Shown: in pieces, positions 47,297-59,453 of the stretch
How positions within the stretch are numbered: the stretch's first letter is position 1
How the letters are laid out: every line of letters begins with the position of its first letter
Origin: Primulina eburnea
Lineage: Eukaryota; Streptophyta; Magnoliopsida; Lamiales; Gesneriaceae
DNA: 64,000 nucleotides
Reading direction: 5' to 3'
Assembly: GCF_022965805.1 (NCBI RefSeq)
Contig: NC_133105.1
Coordinates: 1,488,001 to 1,552,000 of the forward strand
Made by a program: the position numbers and the translations under genes
Notes under the pieces: generated by a model
Told to the model about the DNA's origin: nothing
The model's input: the letters and a program-made list of their open reading frames with translations, nothing else
Databases searched by the model: none

Positions 47297-48778
47297 TCAA
47301 GAATTAACGTTCTTGACATGATGTTCACAATCTTGTTGAGAACTAGTGAGCATCCGTGCCTTCTCCGCCTCATCATCCCAATCAATCCTCGCAACAAACA
47401 CAAAAACCAAAAGCAAACAAACAACCATTCCACACAAGAATCCCATCAACAACCCCCCTAGTCCAAGATGAATTCTAAACCCTAGCACCACTCCCAGAGG
47501 CAACGCAACTAAATAGAACCCGCAAATATTAGCATACATCCCAAGCCATGGCCTAGCCGTTCCCCGCACGATGCCGCCGCACACGGCCAACGGGAAATTC
47601 ACCACTTCCACAATAGCCATCCAAAGCATCATTCTCTTCACGTTTCTTACAATCCCTTCATCACCACTAAACAACGGTCCCCATACGCCTCTCGCTGACA
47701 CCATTATCGACCCGCCGAGAAAGCCCAAAATTATGCTGATGCATAGAGAAACATAAGCCGAACGGTAAGCGATTCTAGCGTTTTTCGCACCTAGTTCGTT
47801 GGACACACGAATTGAAGAACATGTGGCTAGAGATAACATAACCGAGTAGAGCAAGTAATCGAAATTCAGCACGATTGCTAGAACTCCGACGGCTTGCTTC
47901 GCGTTCGGTAATCGGCCCGTGAGCAAGACCATTATCTCGTAGCACCACCATTCGAGACAAGTTGTGAGGCAACATGGACCAGATAGCTTGAGAAGCTTAA
48001 TCCAATCATCAATCCCACGTAACTCCCACCACCCTCCTTCTTTCCATTTCTCTCCTCCTTTCTTCTCGGTCATCAAAACATACAAACCGAGTAAAATCAC
48101 AACTATCAGATCAGTGATCCACGCTGCCATTGAAACCCCTTCAAGCCCTTTTGCTCGTGAAAGTAGCACGTTGATTGGGATGTGAAGTGCCACTGCGAAA
48201 GCCGAGCTTAACATAATCGGAACTGTGATGTTCTGTGTGCTTAAGTATGCTTTAAGTGGACACAAGAACGAAGTTATAACCAAATCAGGGAGGAGATAAG
48301 CCAGGTAATGCCTTGCAGTGATTGAGATATCTCTTTCTTGGCCGAGCTGGATTAAGATCTTATCCACATTGAGCCATAAGAAAGCGATTGGAATGGTTGC
48401 TGAGAGCAGTAACAATGTGGCCATGGTAAGGGTCCTGTGCAGTAGCCTGAAGTTCTTTGCTCCAAAAGCTTGGCCACACATAGGTTCCATGGCTCCACAA
48501 AGTCCACTCAACACAGAAAAACCCGTCACATTAGCAAAGGTGAAACCGAGAGTCCCTCCCGCCAACGAGAGGTTCCCTAACCGGCCAAGAAACGCGGTGG
48601 ATATGACCAATTTGGCAAACCAAGTTAAATTCATTACAGTCAATGGAATCGCGATCCGACACTGTATTTTGAGCTCAGAGAGAGTAGAATTTTCAGCACG
48701 TTTTAGGATGATATGGGGTGAGAGAGAAGGAGGGACGTCTTCATGATAATTAGCTTTCTCTGCTACTCTTTCTTCCAT
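47297..48778 (-). CDS. DTX: MATE efflux transporter (DETOXIFICATION / DTX family)
   Basis: Multidrug and toxic compound extrusion carrier that exports small organic compounds against H+ or Na+. It is a single exon of 493 aa from the ATG at 48778; three earlier in-frame codons begin with a non-ATG and are left out. About twelve hydrophobic segments lie in two bundles. Family marks are PLTVMNLTWFAKLVISTAFLG, GFSVLSGLCGAMEPMCGQAF (the CGQAFGA motif), LEWWCYEIMVLLTG and SIRVSNELGAKN, plus VCGGIVRGTARPWLGMYAN in the C-half. The lack of introns and the LEWWCYEI segment point to the DTX48-56 group of Arabidopsis, whose members act in organ growth, iron homeostasis and CO2 or abscisic acid signalling. 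Substrate and exact orthologue cannot be read from the sequence. N- and C-tails are short and cytosolic. Confidence 0.94.
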   Translation of the reverse strand: MEERVAEKANYHEDVPPSLSPHIILKRAENSTLSELKIQCRIAIPLTVMNLTWFAKLVISTAFLGRLGNLSLAGGTLGFTFANVTGFSVLSGLCGAMEPMCGQAFGAKNFRLLHRTLTMATLLLLSATIPIAFLWLNVDKILIQLGQERDISITARHYLAYLLPDLVITSFLCPLKAYLSTQNITVPIMLSSAFAVALHIPINVLLSRAKGLEGVSMAAWITDLIVVILLGLYVLMTEKKGGEKWKEGGWWELRGIDDWIKLLKLSGPCCLTTCLEWWCYEIMVLLTGRLPNAKQAVGVLAIVLNFDYLLYSVMLSLATCSSIRVSNELGAKNARIAYRSAYVSLCISIILGFLGGSIMVSARGVWGPLFSGDEGIVRNVKRMMLWMAIVEVVNFPLAVCGGIVRGTARPWLGMYANICGFYLVALPLGVVLGFRIHLGLGGLLMGFLCGMVVCLLLVFVFVARIDWDDEAEKARMLTSSQQDCEHHVKNVNS

Positions 48779-49639
48779 GAATTTCAAGTTGTAGTTGGTG
48801 ATATGATAATATGAAGCTCAGCACGAGAATTTGGTGGGCTTCTTCCCTTTAATATGGGGGGAAATCGTGCTCATACACAAATTTTTTTCTAACTTTATTC
48901 TTATATAATATTAATATTATATTTTTTTTCCTTTTTTTAAAAATTTCAACACAAATTTTTATTTTATTTTTTTTATTTCAACCATTCAAATATCAATTTA
49001 ATTTTTCTATAATTTATCAAATTTCACTTTTATCCATCGATAATGATAAAAAATTTGTACAAACGCATCGTATGTACAGAATAACTAGTATATATATACA
49101 GTTTATTTCAAAAAATGATATTTAAATTTTAAAAAATTCCACTTTCGTTAAAAATCTCCTTAAAAACATATAAAAATAATGATTAAAAGAGTCGATATCG
49201 TCGATGACTTATAGTTCATTTGATATAAATATTTCAAATTTGAAATAAAATTTAGGATACTATATTCAATTATAATAAATCTCAATCATCCAACTAAAAC
49301 AAGGGCCGCATATTGATAATTTTCTTTAAAAAAAATTATCGTGTCTTCATTTAAAATGAATCAAGTTTGGGATGGAGGTTTGTAATAAGTAGTAATAGAA
49401 AGATAGCTGTAAGAAGAACTTGAAGGCACATGTGTAGTATGGTGATTGGAAAAAAAGGGTTTTTCGTTATTTATTTGTTTATTGCCTGGTTAGGCTATGA
49501 TGCTTCTTTCTTTCTTTATTTAAATCTTTCCTAGTTGGATTCCATTATTTTGCATATATCGGTATTCGTTACGTGTGTAGAACTTCGACCTTCAATTTTG
49601 AATCTCATATTTCGATTCTTCTTTTGGAATATTTCACCC

Positions 49640-49810
49640 TACCTTGGGACACTGTCCCCATGAGAAGATCAAATGCTCAATTTTAACAACACATATATGA
49701 AGTCCACCAATTCATATGCGGGGTCCACCAATTCATATGCGGGGTACACCAATTTTTTTAAAATCAACGGTCCAGATCCTATGGAGACACTGCCCCACAG
49801 ATAGCATCGA
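49640..49810. repeat. Block with short direct repeats and inverted GGGACACTGTCCCC-like ends
   Basis: GTCCACCAATTCATATGCGG occurs near 49711-49730 and again directly after, followed by a third partial copy (GTACACCAATTTTT); an earlier relative is AAGTCCACCAATTCATATGC near 49700. The edges GGGACACTGTCCCCA (49647) and GAGACACTGCCCCAC (49783) resemble each other. It may be a small element; no family is recognised. Confidence 0.4.
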
Positions 49811-51299
49811 CACTACCCTTCTTTTTTAGTATATAGAATATGAGTCATGTCGGGCTGGCTCAAACTAATTCTCAACTCTAATATAAGTTATTGCACGAGT
49901 AATTAATAAAAATCTTAAATACAAATTAGTATTTTACCTTAGTAAAAATATAAAAGGACACTTTGATTTTCTTTTTCTTTTTGTATAAAGAAAGGTGGAA
50001 ATAATGTCTATAAAGAATATTCGAGTCGGTGAAATAAGTGAGCTTAGTCAATGGTTATGTTTTTTATTTCTCTTGCCAACAGTTACTTAGACGAATCTAT
50101 CGCACATGATTTAACCTATACGAATAACGTGATTTTTGCAAGTTGTATATGTCAAAAGATAACAAATGCAGATTTTATCGTCATAGATAAAGTTTTTAGA
50201 AAAAGTTGATAATAAAGAATGACCGGATTGACGACGATGAGTGCTGATCTTTTATCCACATAGATTCCACTTGTATTTGTTCCCCCTTACATTAATTTGT
50301 TTACTAAATGAATTGATTGCCCAAATCTGAAAAAAGTTCCGAGTCGTAGATAACGAATATTAATTTATATAACCATCTCTTTCAGCCTCGTTATTTTTCT
50401 TTGGAAACCATTTCATTTTAGCTGGGCTCCTCCGTCAACCCATTGGGCCCTAGATTCATTGGATTTTTTATCGGGCTCCATATTTCAGTTAGGCCCAACA
50501 AAATGTTAAATTCGGGTGCAAGCCTGCATGGTGCCATGCCACGTGTCACCAACAGAACTCTGTCTACTCTTTCCGTCACATTTATAACCCATAAATTTAA
50601 CACGGTGTATCATTAAGACATTGTTTGGTGTGTATGATAAACGGAGTCAACAGTGATTGATTACTTATTATGTGTTCGATGTGCATGATTAAGATTGTGA
50701 TAGACTCGTTCAACCTGCACTCAACCCGCACTGTATGTATTATTATCCTCTTGTTGGTAATTATATAATCCTTCAAAAGAAGAGAAATGATATTTGATTA
50801 ATTTAAATTTTTTTTAATATCGTAAAGTTTAAAATTAATTTGACTAATATTATACATTATTTAATTATTATTGATCATATTATTATTATATTATTTTTAA
50901 CTGTAATATTATAATTGTTATTAACCATTATTTAATATTCAAATTGTATTAATATTGTAATTATCACAATAAATATATATTTATGTTATTATCAAAATTT
51001 AATTATTTTTTATAATATTAATCGATTTTTTAGTTTTTTCGAAAATTGAAATTAATAAAATTTTAATAATTAATATAATATTTTAATTTTATTTATAATT
51101 TTTAAAATCAATGAATTTTAGAAATTTTATTTATTTATTTATTCAATCATTTTAAGAATATATTACTAATCATTATATGATTATGGTATTTTAGTAAATA
51201 ATTAACAAAAAATAATCAAACAAGTAAAAATCATGTCAAACATCACATAATTTATCATAATATTTTGTTTTTCCTTACTTTTTATTTTATAATCACTCT

Positions 51300-52245
51300 T
51301 AGACTATGTTTGATACGTGTGATGGGATAAGCAAATGATTAATAATTAGAGTGGTTAAAAAATGAGATATATGGATTAATAGTATGTTGGAATAAATAAC
51401 ATGATATTTGGTATGATTTTAAAATGATGAATTAATTTTATAAATTTATTAAAATTACCAAAGTACCCCAAGTGTTAACTAAATATATATTCTTAAAATA
51501 ACTGGATAGATAATTAAATATTTATAATTATAATTTACGTTTATTAAAATTAATTTAAATATATTTATTAAAAATAAATTTGTAAAAATACATTTATTTT
51601 AATTATTAAAATAGCAATAATATTTTGAATGTTAATGTTAAATAAAATTTAATAATAATTAACAATATTATTGTTTTTAAAAATAATTATAAATATTTTT
51701 AAAATAATTTGATAGATCATTAAATATTTATAATTATAATTTATATTTATTAAAATTAATTTAAATATATTTGTTAGAAATATATTTGAAAATATTACGG
51801 TATCATAACTAAACATAGTTAGATTAATAAATTTATTTTCAAAAAAATTATTACAAGATTAAAAATTTATAAAAATTTAATTTAAGTATATTGTATTATA
51901 ATTTATTTTCTTTAAATATGGAAAATTAAAAAATTGAAATTAAGCATAAAAAAAATAATAAAATTTAAAATATTACTATTAATTGGCACTAATTTAATTT
52001 TCATATTATATTGAACAAGACAATTCAGCTATTATGATCCAATATATTTTATCATATCACTGTTCAAATTAATCCATTCACCCTTTGAGCAAAGATGATC
52101 TTTATCCAATAAAACAAAAATAGTTAGGGCTTCAATCATAATCAAGGGCCTCTATGCTAAATTAAAAATAACTAACAGGAATAAGAGATGATTATTTAAT
52201 AATCATTCCCTTATCATGGCTACCAAACATTGTCTTATTATATAT
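51300..52245. mobile_element. Possible AT-rich MITE with TATGTTTG-type ends
   Basis: Start AGACTATGTTTGATACGTGTGA near 51301, and an end whose reverse complement reads AGACAATGTTTGGTAGCCATGA (near 52217-52238). These are imperfect inverted ends about 940 bases apart. A similar end, AAGACATTGTTTGGTGTGTATGA, occurs at 50617, so a second or nested element may begin there. The interior is AT-rich and shows internal duplications (51480-51600 against 51700-51780). No coding capacity. Confidence 0.4.
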
Positions 52246-52297
52246 CATTTACTTATAATATATTATTACTTAGGTTACCATTTACGCAAAAACTTAT

Positions 52298-52433
52298 GTG
52301 AGACGGTTTTATGGGTCTTATTTGGGTCATCCATGAAAAAATATCACTTTTTATGCTAAAAGTATTACTTTTAATTCTAAATATCAGTAGGATTGACACG
52401 TCTCAAAGATAAAGATTCATGAGACTGTCTCAC
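52298..52433 (-). mobile_element. MITE-like element, GTGAGACGG family, copy 4 (inverted)
   Basis: Begins GTGAGACGGTTTTATGGGTC and ends GAGACTGTCTCAC, with the core in reverse orientation (TTATTTGGGTCATCCATGAA, AAAAGTATTACTTTT, AGTAGGATTGACACGTCTCA). Confidence 0.75.
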
Positions 52434-53581
52434 AAGACATCTATTCTACCATTTATTTTGACTGATTGAGCTGGGCCTAATGCATCGCATAATAATGAGT
52501 CATGCTATATGTACACCGAGATTACACTCGGGTTGATATTTTTCTTCTTCAAGAGTAACTGAGAATAAAAAAATAAAAAGATGGAATTGGATTGAAATCT
52601 ATTTTTATAATTTATTAACTAAAATATAAATGTAAATATAACCTAAAGTATAGTGCCAGAATTTTTGTAATATATATAATCTTCTTCGTAATCAGCTAGA
52701 CGACCTATCGTTATATATATGGGTCATGTGGGAGAATTAAATTTATTTTTTATCTTTAAAAATATATTAAGTGGTTTACAAAGTCTATATTAAATACCAT
52801 CGAGTTAATTGTGACATAATTCAGTTTATTGGATTTCTAGGACTTTCAAATAACTGACAGCAACAGAAACAATTAATTAGAGACACTGATAGTATTTTTA
52901 ACAAATTAATAGAAACAATTCAATTCAAAATAAATCGTAATTCAAATGTTTCGTCAATTAAAAGAAAAAATTCCAAATAATTAGCAATATCTTCAATCTA
53001 CTCAAAATTAAAGTATATGGTCACAAGTGTGTTATCATATTTTTAGAATAAAACTAGTATAATATGGTCTCAACAGATTTTCTATTTATTCTGACTCATA
53101 AAAAAATATTTTATTATTATTTTTCTCAAAAACCTAATCGACTCGTCTTAAGAATATAAAGTTACGAGACTCACTCATATTTTTAATGTATAAACTTTAA
53201 TTTTTTTTACTAATTAATTAATCTTCAAACATCTAATTATATAACAAAAACAAAAATCAAACAAAAATAAAAAAAAAAAAAAACAAAGAGAGAGAGAGAG
53301 CAACAATGTTTATTCTTCATGCACGATCTTTATTCTAAAACATTTTACAAAGTTCTGATCGTCTCCTGTATATACATAATATCTTCTTGTCCAAAATAAA
53401 AGTAGACAAATTTCTTTCTGCACATATTAGATAAAATACATTGACCGATAATAAAACGTATCACGCACGTAATTTTATATCAAAAACCCACAAAAAAAGA
53501 GAGGGGATTTTGTATATTTTTTTACTGAAATAAGAAAACAAAAACATCAAAAATATAGAAAACCAATTATATATATGTACC

Positions 53582-54073
53582 CTAATTATGTGTGGAGATC
53601 ATGTCCATCAACAATTCTTCCCTCCATCCTTTTATCATCTTCGCTATAAAGTCTTCACTTCTTCCCACCAAATTATCATCTTCGAAATCGTCTTCGTCTT
53701 CGTCGCCACTCCAATCATTTTCCGTGTCATAACCATCTGAATTTACATTCGAATACACCTCTACATCTTCATGATCTGCAGTAATACTACCACTGCTTAT
53801 ATTTTCATTTAGTATAATTGCATGGCCATCATTTTCTTCGTCGTCTCGTTCGTAAACCAAGCCGAAGGAACTCATGATCTCGTCCAAATCTTCAACAGAT
53901 CTCCCGTCGTACTTGACATACACAACACAAATTGTGATATTAAAAACCGAGAACACGAAAATCCGATCATACGAAAACACGTCGAAGTTTCCATAGACCG
54001 AAACCGAAAAATAACATATTATGATCAGCGCCACCAACGAAAAAATTATGAGTTGCCTGTCGAATACCTTCAT
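53582..54073 (-). CDS. Small acidic membrane protein with DUF761-like C-terminus
   Basis: Single-exon protein of 163 aa from an ATG at 54073. Residues 8-27 (IIFSLVALIIICYFSVSVY) form a hydrophobic helix and residues 37-53 (RIFVFSVFNITICVVYV) a second. Residues about 76-135 are strongly acidic (DEDEDDFEDD). The end, residues 137-155 (GRSEDFIAKMIKGWREELL), resembles the short C-terminal motif of plant DUF761 proteins (DF I/V xKxxxxxREEL). Such proteins have no known biochemical role. A TATA-like run sits about 75 bases upstream, which supports an expressed gene. I rate the coding call good, the DUF761 assignment moderate and function unknown. Confidence 0.72.
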   Translation of the reverse strand: MKVFDRQLIIFSLVALIIICYFSVSVYGNFDVFSYDRIFVFSVFNITICVVYVKYDGRSVEDLDEIMSSFGLVYERDDEENDGHAIILNENISSGSITADHEDVEVYSNVNSDGYDTENDWSGDEDEDDFEDDNLVGRSEDFIAKMIKGWREELLMDMISTHN

Positions 54074-54142
54074 AACCTTTTTGACTAACTTGCAGAAGAA
54101 GAATGAAATTTGGACAATGCAAGGTTTATTGTTGTTACATAG

Positions 54143-54153
54143 ATTATATATAG
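54143..54153 (-). promoter_or_regulatory. Probable TATA box of the DUF761-like gene
   Basis: The minus strand reads CTATATATAAT here, about 75 bases before the ATG at 54073. Confidence 0.5.
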
Positions 54154-55499
54154 GTCATTTGTTTGCTTAATTAAGTACAATTAATGAATTTTCTTGGAAA
54201 CTTAATTTCTAAATATTATATTTCTTGCGACATGGCGTTGCTTAATTAATGGTATTATTAGTAAATTTCCTAGCATATTATATATTCTGTGCCGTTTTTT
54301 AAGTTAATATATATTTTGTTTTGTCAACTTTAAGGGTTATTTTTCAAATTTGAGCGGAGAATACAGTGGACAATATACATGCAGACGTCAGTAGGCTGAC
54401 CTCATCTGATATTACGCTGAATTTTCATGTTTAATCCGGTAACTTTATGTTTTGATTTCATTTTTGATATTTTTTTTTACTCGAATCCATTGTGTCTTCT
54501 ATTAAAAAAATAAAAAAATGAAAAAACATACAAGTTAAAGGACTCAAAATGAAAAAAAATATACAAGTTATATATAAGACTAAAAATGAAAATTTCACCA
54601 TGATATAACCATAAATAAAAAACGTGCAAGCTGTTACAGAATTATAAATTCAAATTCATCATTAACATGATTAAAATAGAAAATTTATAAATTATATAAC
54701 CCAAAAATATAATTTTCTCAATAAATAAAACGAAACAATAATCGGTTTCGTATCGTCCATGAATATCGACGATATATTTTAAAAATTGATGTTTCACGTA
54801 AATCTAATGATATATACTTACGTACAAGCATGTAGAAAGTGTGAAGTATGATACTGATTAGGTGAAAAAAGTTTAGAGAGAAATATGATGAAACCCATCG
54901 AGTGAGTGATGAAACCCAATGCACTATTAATTATTATTATTATTTATTATTTATTTTTTTTGAAAAATAAATAGATATTATATCATCATCACCATTATTT
55001 TAAAGTATAAAACTTCAACTAGGAGTTGATAAAATTCAAGGTGTGGCTCCACGGAATATAACGTTGTCCCACTTTTAATGTTTTAGTCTTCAAGTACACT
55101 CCACTACAAAGAAAAATGTTGGCAACCATGATTTGTAAAAAAATTAGAGACCGAATAAAAAAATAGTCTCTAAGATACAGGTACTATCTTGATTGGTGTA
55201 GGTATTGTCATCGTTATCAGTTTCAGTTTTTTTTGTTGGCTGTTAAGCAACCTTGTTTTCAGTATCTTTGAACATTTATATATGAGAGATATGTACTGCC
55301 TTGATCCGTGTAGATGTTGGTCTGGTTTTTGTTGTTATGGCATTTGTCGGACTTGTTACTTCAGAGTTGCTAGATTGCAAAATTAGTTTCTTCTTTGGTT
55401 TAAATCTAGTTCCCTTGTCGCTCTTCTTTTCAATTAGTTTCTTCATGTTCTCAACTGTCTGCTAAGGTACTAGAGAGAAGTCAGTAATTAGCCATGGCA

Positions 55500-55720
55500 T
55501 TGAAACAATGCAGAGAAATTATTTTGCTCGATCGTCAAACTTTCTTCAACCAAATGCATCAGAATCTTCCCATCATCAGTGACTTTTCTTCTTGCATAGA
55601 AATTCTTCATCTCATTTACATAGATGTCCAAAGATGAACCGAGAAAGTTTTTGTGATGACTCAATAGCTTTGAAGACTTGAGAGACAGCTCTATATTTCA
55701 TAGAGTAAATTGATTCAAAT
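55500..55720 (-). pseudogene. Decayed coding fragment, family not recognised
   Basis: One frame reads MKYRAVSQVFKAIESSQKL until a stop. The next frame then stays open through VNEMKNFYARRKVTDDGKIL and MHLVEESLTIEQNNF. The switch of frame with protein-like text on both sides suggests a frameshifted exon or transposon remnant. I do not recognise it. Confidence 0.25.
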
Positions 55721-57291
55721 TGATTGCAAGTGTGTTCATGATATAGGAATGAGTTGTTGGAGTGACTATCTCTGAAATAAATTCTTAGAGATAGAAATTA
55801 GATTATTTTTTGAGGTGAAATGGAGCAAGAAGTTTGATAGCAGATATGCTTTGAATGAGAAGATGCAAAGATAAACTGAAAAATTTAGGGATTTCATTTA
55901 TTTAACATGTGCGACTTTTGATCTGATCATAGTTGACTTACAAATGATAAAGTTGCTTATCTACTCATAGACTTAGTCATTTGTTTTAGTATATGCTATT
56001 TGGAGACCCGTAGGTAATTATTGATGGTAAAATATTTTCATTAGTTTTAATTTTGAAATGAGACTTTACGCATAGATACGAGCTCCATTAATTAATTACA
56101 AAATTTTAAGGAAAACCTTTTTTTTTTATGTTTCATAAGTGAATAAAATTTATTTGGATAAGATTTGTATAAAAAATTTATGAAAATATTTTAAAAAATA
56201 TAAATCTATTTGGATAAAATTTGTATAAACATTTTATGAAAATATTTTTTTAAAAAAAATTGTTCTTCAAGTATTTGTTAAAGACTAATTGCAAAATATT
56301 TTTTGATATTTTTAAAATAAAAAAACATGTCAAAGGGGTAATAAATCGAAAACAAGAAAAAAAATGAGAGAAAAAAATTATAGTTAAAAAGTGTGTATAG
56401 AATAGTTATCCAAATACATTTTTAACTATTTTTATCTATAAAAACATTTTTTTAGAATTATTTGTACTTTTCTTTGTAACTTTTTTTATAAGTATTTATA
56501 AAAAAACGAAGTTTTAAGTCATTCTAACATTTTTAGAGCAAATTTTAGGATATGGTTGGATAAATATAATATCTATTAAGTGTACTTATTGAAATTTAGC
56601 AACCCCGTATATTTTTATGAGGGGCGAAATATAAAATGAAAATATAATTAAATAATCATTTGATTGTTATTATCTAATTTATTCAAGAGAGGATTTACAT
56701 ATAAATTATTGCATATTAATAAATAATTTTTTGTTATATGCAATTTGCGTATTAAAAATGTTCTTGAATCTGAAATGGTTTAAGATGTATGATATAATAT
56801 ATTAGAAACATAAAAATACATTTAAATTTGAGAAAAAATTTATTTGACATTAAATACATTTCAAATATATTTGAGAAAATTATTATTTTTAAATGATGGA
56901 CCATATTCATTTTCTCAAATAACTAATATTTTTTTTATCTTCGTTGAGTTTTAAATTTTTTTAATCGAAATCAACTTTTTATTAAAATTAAATCCGACAA
57001 TTAAAATCACAAAAGTTTCATTAACCAAATCAACGTATGCCAGAAAATCTTCAAGATTTAGGGTTCCACATAGAAGTGTGAAATCTGACGACGAATTCAT
57101 CCAACGGCACAACCGGCAGGACGAAAAAACGGGTTGCGATTGGCATGCTCTCGAGCTGCTACTTGGTTTACAGGCGTTACTGAGGAAGAGAGATTCGAAG
57201 TCGAATGAAACAGAGAAACATGAATGGAAGAATCGATGCCAAAGTGGTCAGTAAGAACTATGTTCGAAGAGTTGGATCCAGCGTAGGCCTA

Positions 57292-59453
57292 TCACTCGGG
57301 TAAAGATACGTTGATGTCAGTGGCGTTATTCTTCGATTCCGGAGGCATCGAGGACCAGCTATCTCCGCGGAAAGAAGAGGAAGTATGATATGCGTCTTCC
57401 ACCCCAGCACTCGAGATTGGAATAGCAGCAGTAGGTATGATGGCCATGGACTCTGGTTTGTGTTTCTTCGTCTTCTGCTCGTGCTGGTTACCCACCAGAA
57501 AACTACCCACCACAATCTGGATCACGATAAAACACCAGTATGGTTTAGACTGGTCAGGTTTATTTTGTAAATCACGCAAGCGCTATATCCTGAAAACGAC
57601 ATGGATGGAATTTACCTGCACAGGGCCGGCAGCTACTAATAAACCAGCGACTCCACCCCCGACAACACGCCCATCGGGACTAGCTAAAGAGACACTCATC
57701 CCACCAGATCGGTTTCTAATTCCTCCAGTCTCAGACGGCGTGAACGATCCTGTCAATGACAGTATCTCAAAGCGACCCTAAACAACATGGGCAAACGGAT
57801 GGATAAGAATACTGGTTACTCACATGCAACACCAATACGCCTAAGAACATCAATCATCAGGAAAAAAAATGTCAAAAGATATGATTTCAAAATCAGCTTG
57901 CACCTCATAGGTCAATGTACCACCGGAAGAATCGGGTTGACGAAGAGTGACACTCGATATTACACCATTAGCAGAGAGAACGCATATCGCTCGGGGCCCT
58001 TGTTGAGAGAAAGATATGATCTTCGTCGTGACATCCTAAGATCACCAAAAGATAAAATGACGAAAATCCTAAGTTTGACATGAACAACTTCTGCATACTT
58101 AACTTCTACAGCGACGTAAAGTCGTCTTAATAAACAAAAATAATAATCAAAGAAATTTGGTAAGTTAGTAAACCTTAACAGGAAAGGAAAATACCATTTA
58201 AAATTCTGCTTTGTACAACTATTATTATTATTAAAAAAATATAAATACATTTAGATAAGCTCAACATTTTACCTCTCCAGCATCAACAGTGATGATATGA
58301 GGTGTAAAATTGGCACCGACAGAGCATGAAACCCACTGATCACCTGAAAAAGAAATATCAATATCAGCAATAATGACAGGAAAACTATTTACGGCTGCTA
58401 TAAATTTGATCTGATTACATGTCCCGCAATCATTCTACAAGTAATTTTGTGATAGCTTATAAGATCGGGAGGTTCTCTAGGCTGCTCTGGGTGTCCAAAT
58501 CTCAAACTAGGTCCACAAGTAGCTGTGGGGTGCCTAGTATGTTTATGAGACTTCCCAACCTAGAATCCTAGGGAATTTATTCACTTCCACAAGGAAATAC
58601 ATACTAGCTATCAAATTTGCAAGAGCCCGTATCACGTGATAACTAACTGACAAATTGAATCAGTCAAAGCTTAAGGTAAGCGCATACAATGCATAATTAA
58701 GTAAACGCTCACTTAAGTGCCATTATCAAGACGACAAATCATAAACCAAGATCCTTCACTGCAAAAGGAAAAAGCGCTGAAACAAAAGCCGAAATATTTC
58801 AAGATTCCTTGAATCCCACTTGACTCTTCAACGACCCATTTGCGCCAAGAATACGACACATCAATTCACTGGTCCCACCTCTACATTTCAAAATCCTATG
58901 TTTATAATTCCCCCGAAAAAAAAAATAAATGCTCCGAAGACATAATTGACACTAGGCTTCACATACCAAAAACAGATCACTAGACTAGCAAAGTTTCACG
59001 AACATCAATATAAATAGTAAAATGCTGCTCAACATCAAAATCAAACTCATTACCCGAAGTCCCAGTCTCCATTCTGGGAGGTTGCAGCTTGGCTTCAGAC
59101 CCAAAAGACCGGACCTTTACTCGTTTCTGAACGGCAGAGAAGTCGATCACCGGTGGTGGTGCCGAGGAAGAAATTGGTTTGGGTGAAAGGGCGACTGCCA
59201 CGGAACCATCAGGTCCATACTTCCTAGGCCTGCCCCTCTTCTTCTTCAAAGTTGCTGTGCCGCCCACAGCGGTCGTCGTATCCGGTGCAGTGATGGAAAC
59301 TAGTGGTGGCGCCACGGTCACATGAGGTGGTGCTGATCCGGTTCCTTGAATTGGATTTTCTGTTGTGGTCCTGGGAGCCATGTGGTAATCTGATGGTGCA
59401 TCTGATCCCACCACAGTTACTCCGCTGCTAACCAGAGTATTAGCACCTTCCAT
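57292..59453 (-). CDS. AHL: AT-hook motif nuclear-localised protein (AHL family)
   Basis: DNA-binding nuclear protein that docks on AT-rich minor grooves and assembles through its PPC/DUF296 domain to modulate transcription. Exons on the minus strand are 59453-59054, 58343-58273, 58035-57904, 57777-57616 and 57516-57292. Lengths 400, 71, 132, 162 and 225 sum to 990 bases, 329 aa. The N-terminal GVTVVGSDAPSDYHMAPR is typical of intron-bearing (clade B) AHLs. One AT-hook is seen, KKKRGRPRKYGPDG (core 73-79, type II). The segment where a second hook may sit reads QKRVKVRSFG and is degenerate. PPC spans about residues 135-265: CSVGANFTPHIITVDAGE, KIISFSQQGPRAICVLSANG, the diagnostic GRFEIL at 202-207, and GGGVAGLLVAAGPVQIVVGS. 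An in-frame ATG at 59486 is possible, but the MEGANTL start is preferred. Confidence 0.94.

Larger units (their letters stand above)
48779..53581. other. Long AT-rich gene-free spacer
   Basis: No gene is supported. It contains the MATE 5' region to about 48850, a short repeat block at 49640-49810, a G-box-like CCACGTGTC at 50539-50547 between several GGGCC/GGCCC motifs (50420-50500), MITE-like AT-rich sequence at 50616-52245, a GTGAGACGG-family copy at 52298-52433 and an eroded relative near 53060-53190 (TGGTCTCAACAGATTT .. TTACGAGACTCACTC). A GA run lies at 53286-53300. Confidence 0.5.
54074..57291. other. AT-rich spacer between the DUF761-like gene and AHL
   Basis: No intact gene. A protein-like but broken stretch lies on the minus strand near 55500-55720. 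From 56040 the sequence is AT-rich with several near repeats of ATTTATTTGGATAA(A/G)ATTTGTAT (56146-56230). About 57040-57290 holds the AHL 3' untranslated region on the minus strand. Confidence 0.5.

Noticed and set aside
55189..55386. Short hydrophobic frame with many cysteines
   Set aside because: No start context, no family resemblance, and it sits in T-rich spacer; hydrophobicity follows base composition.
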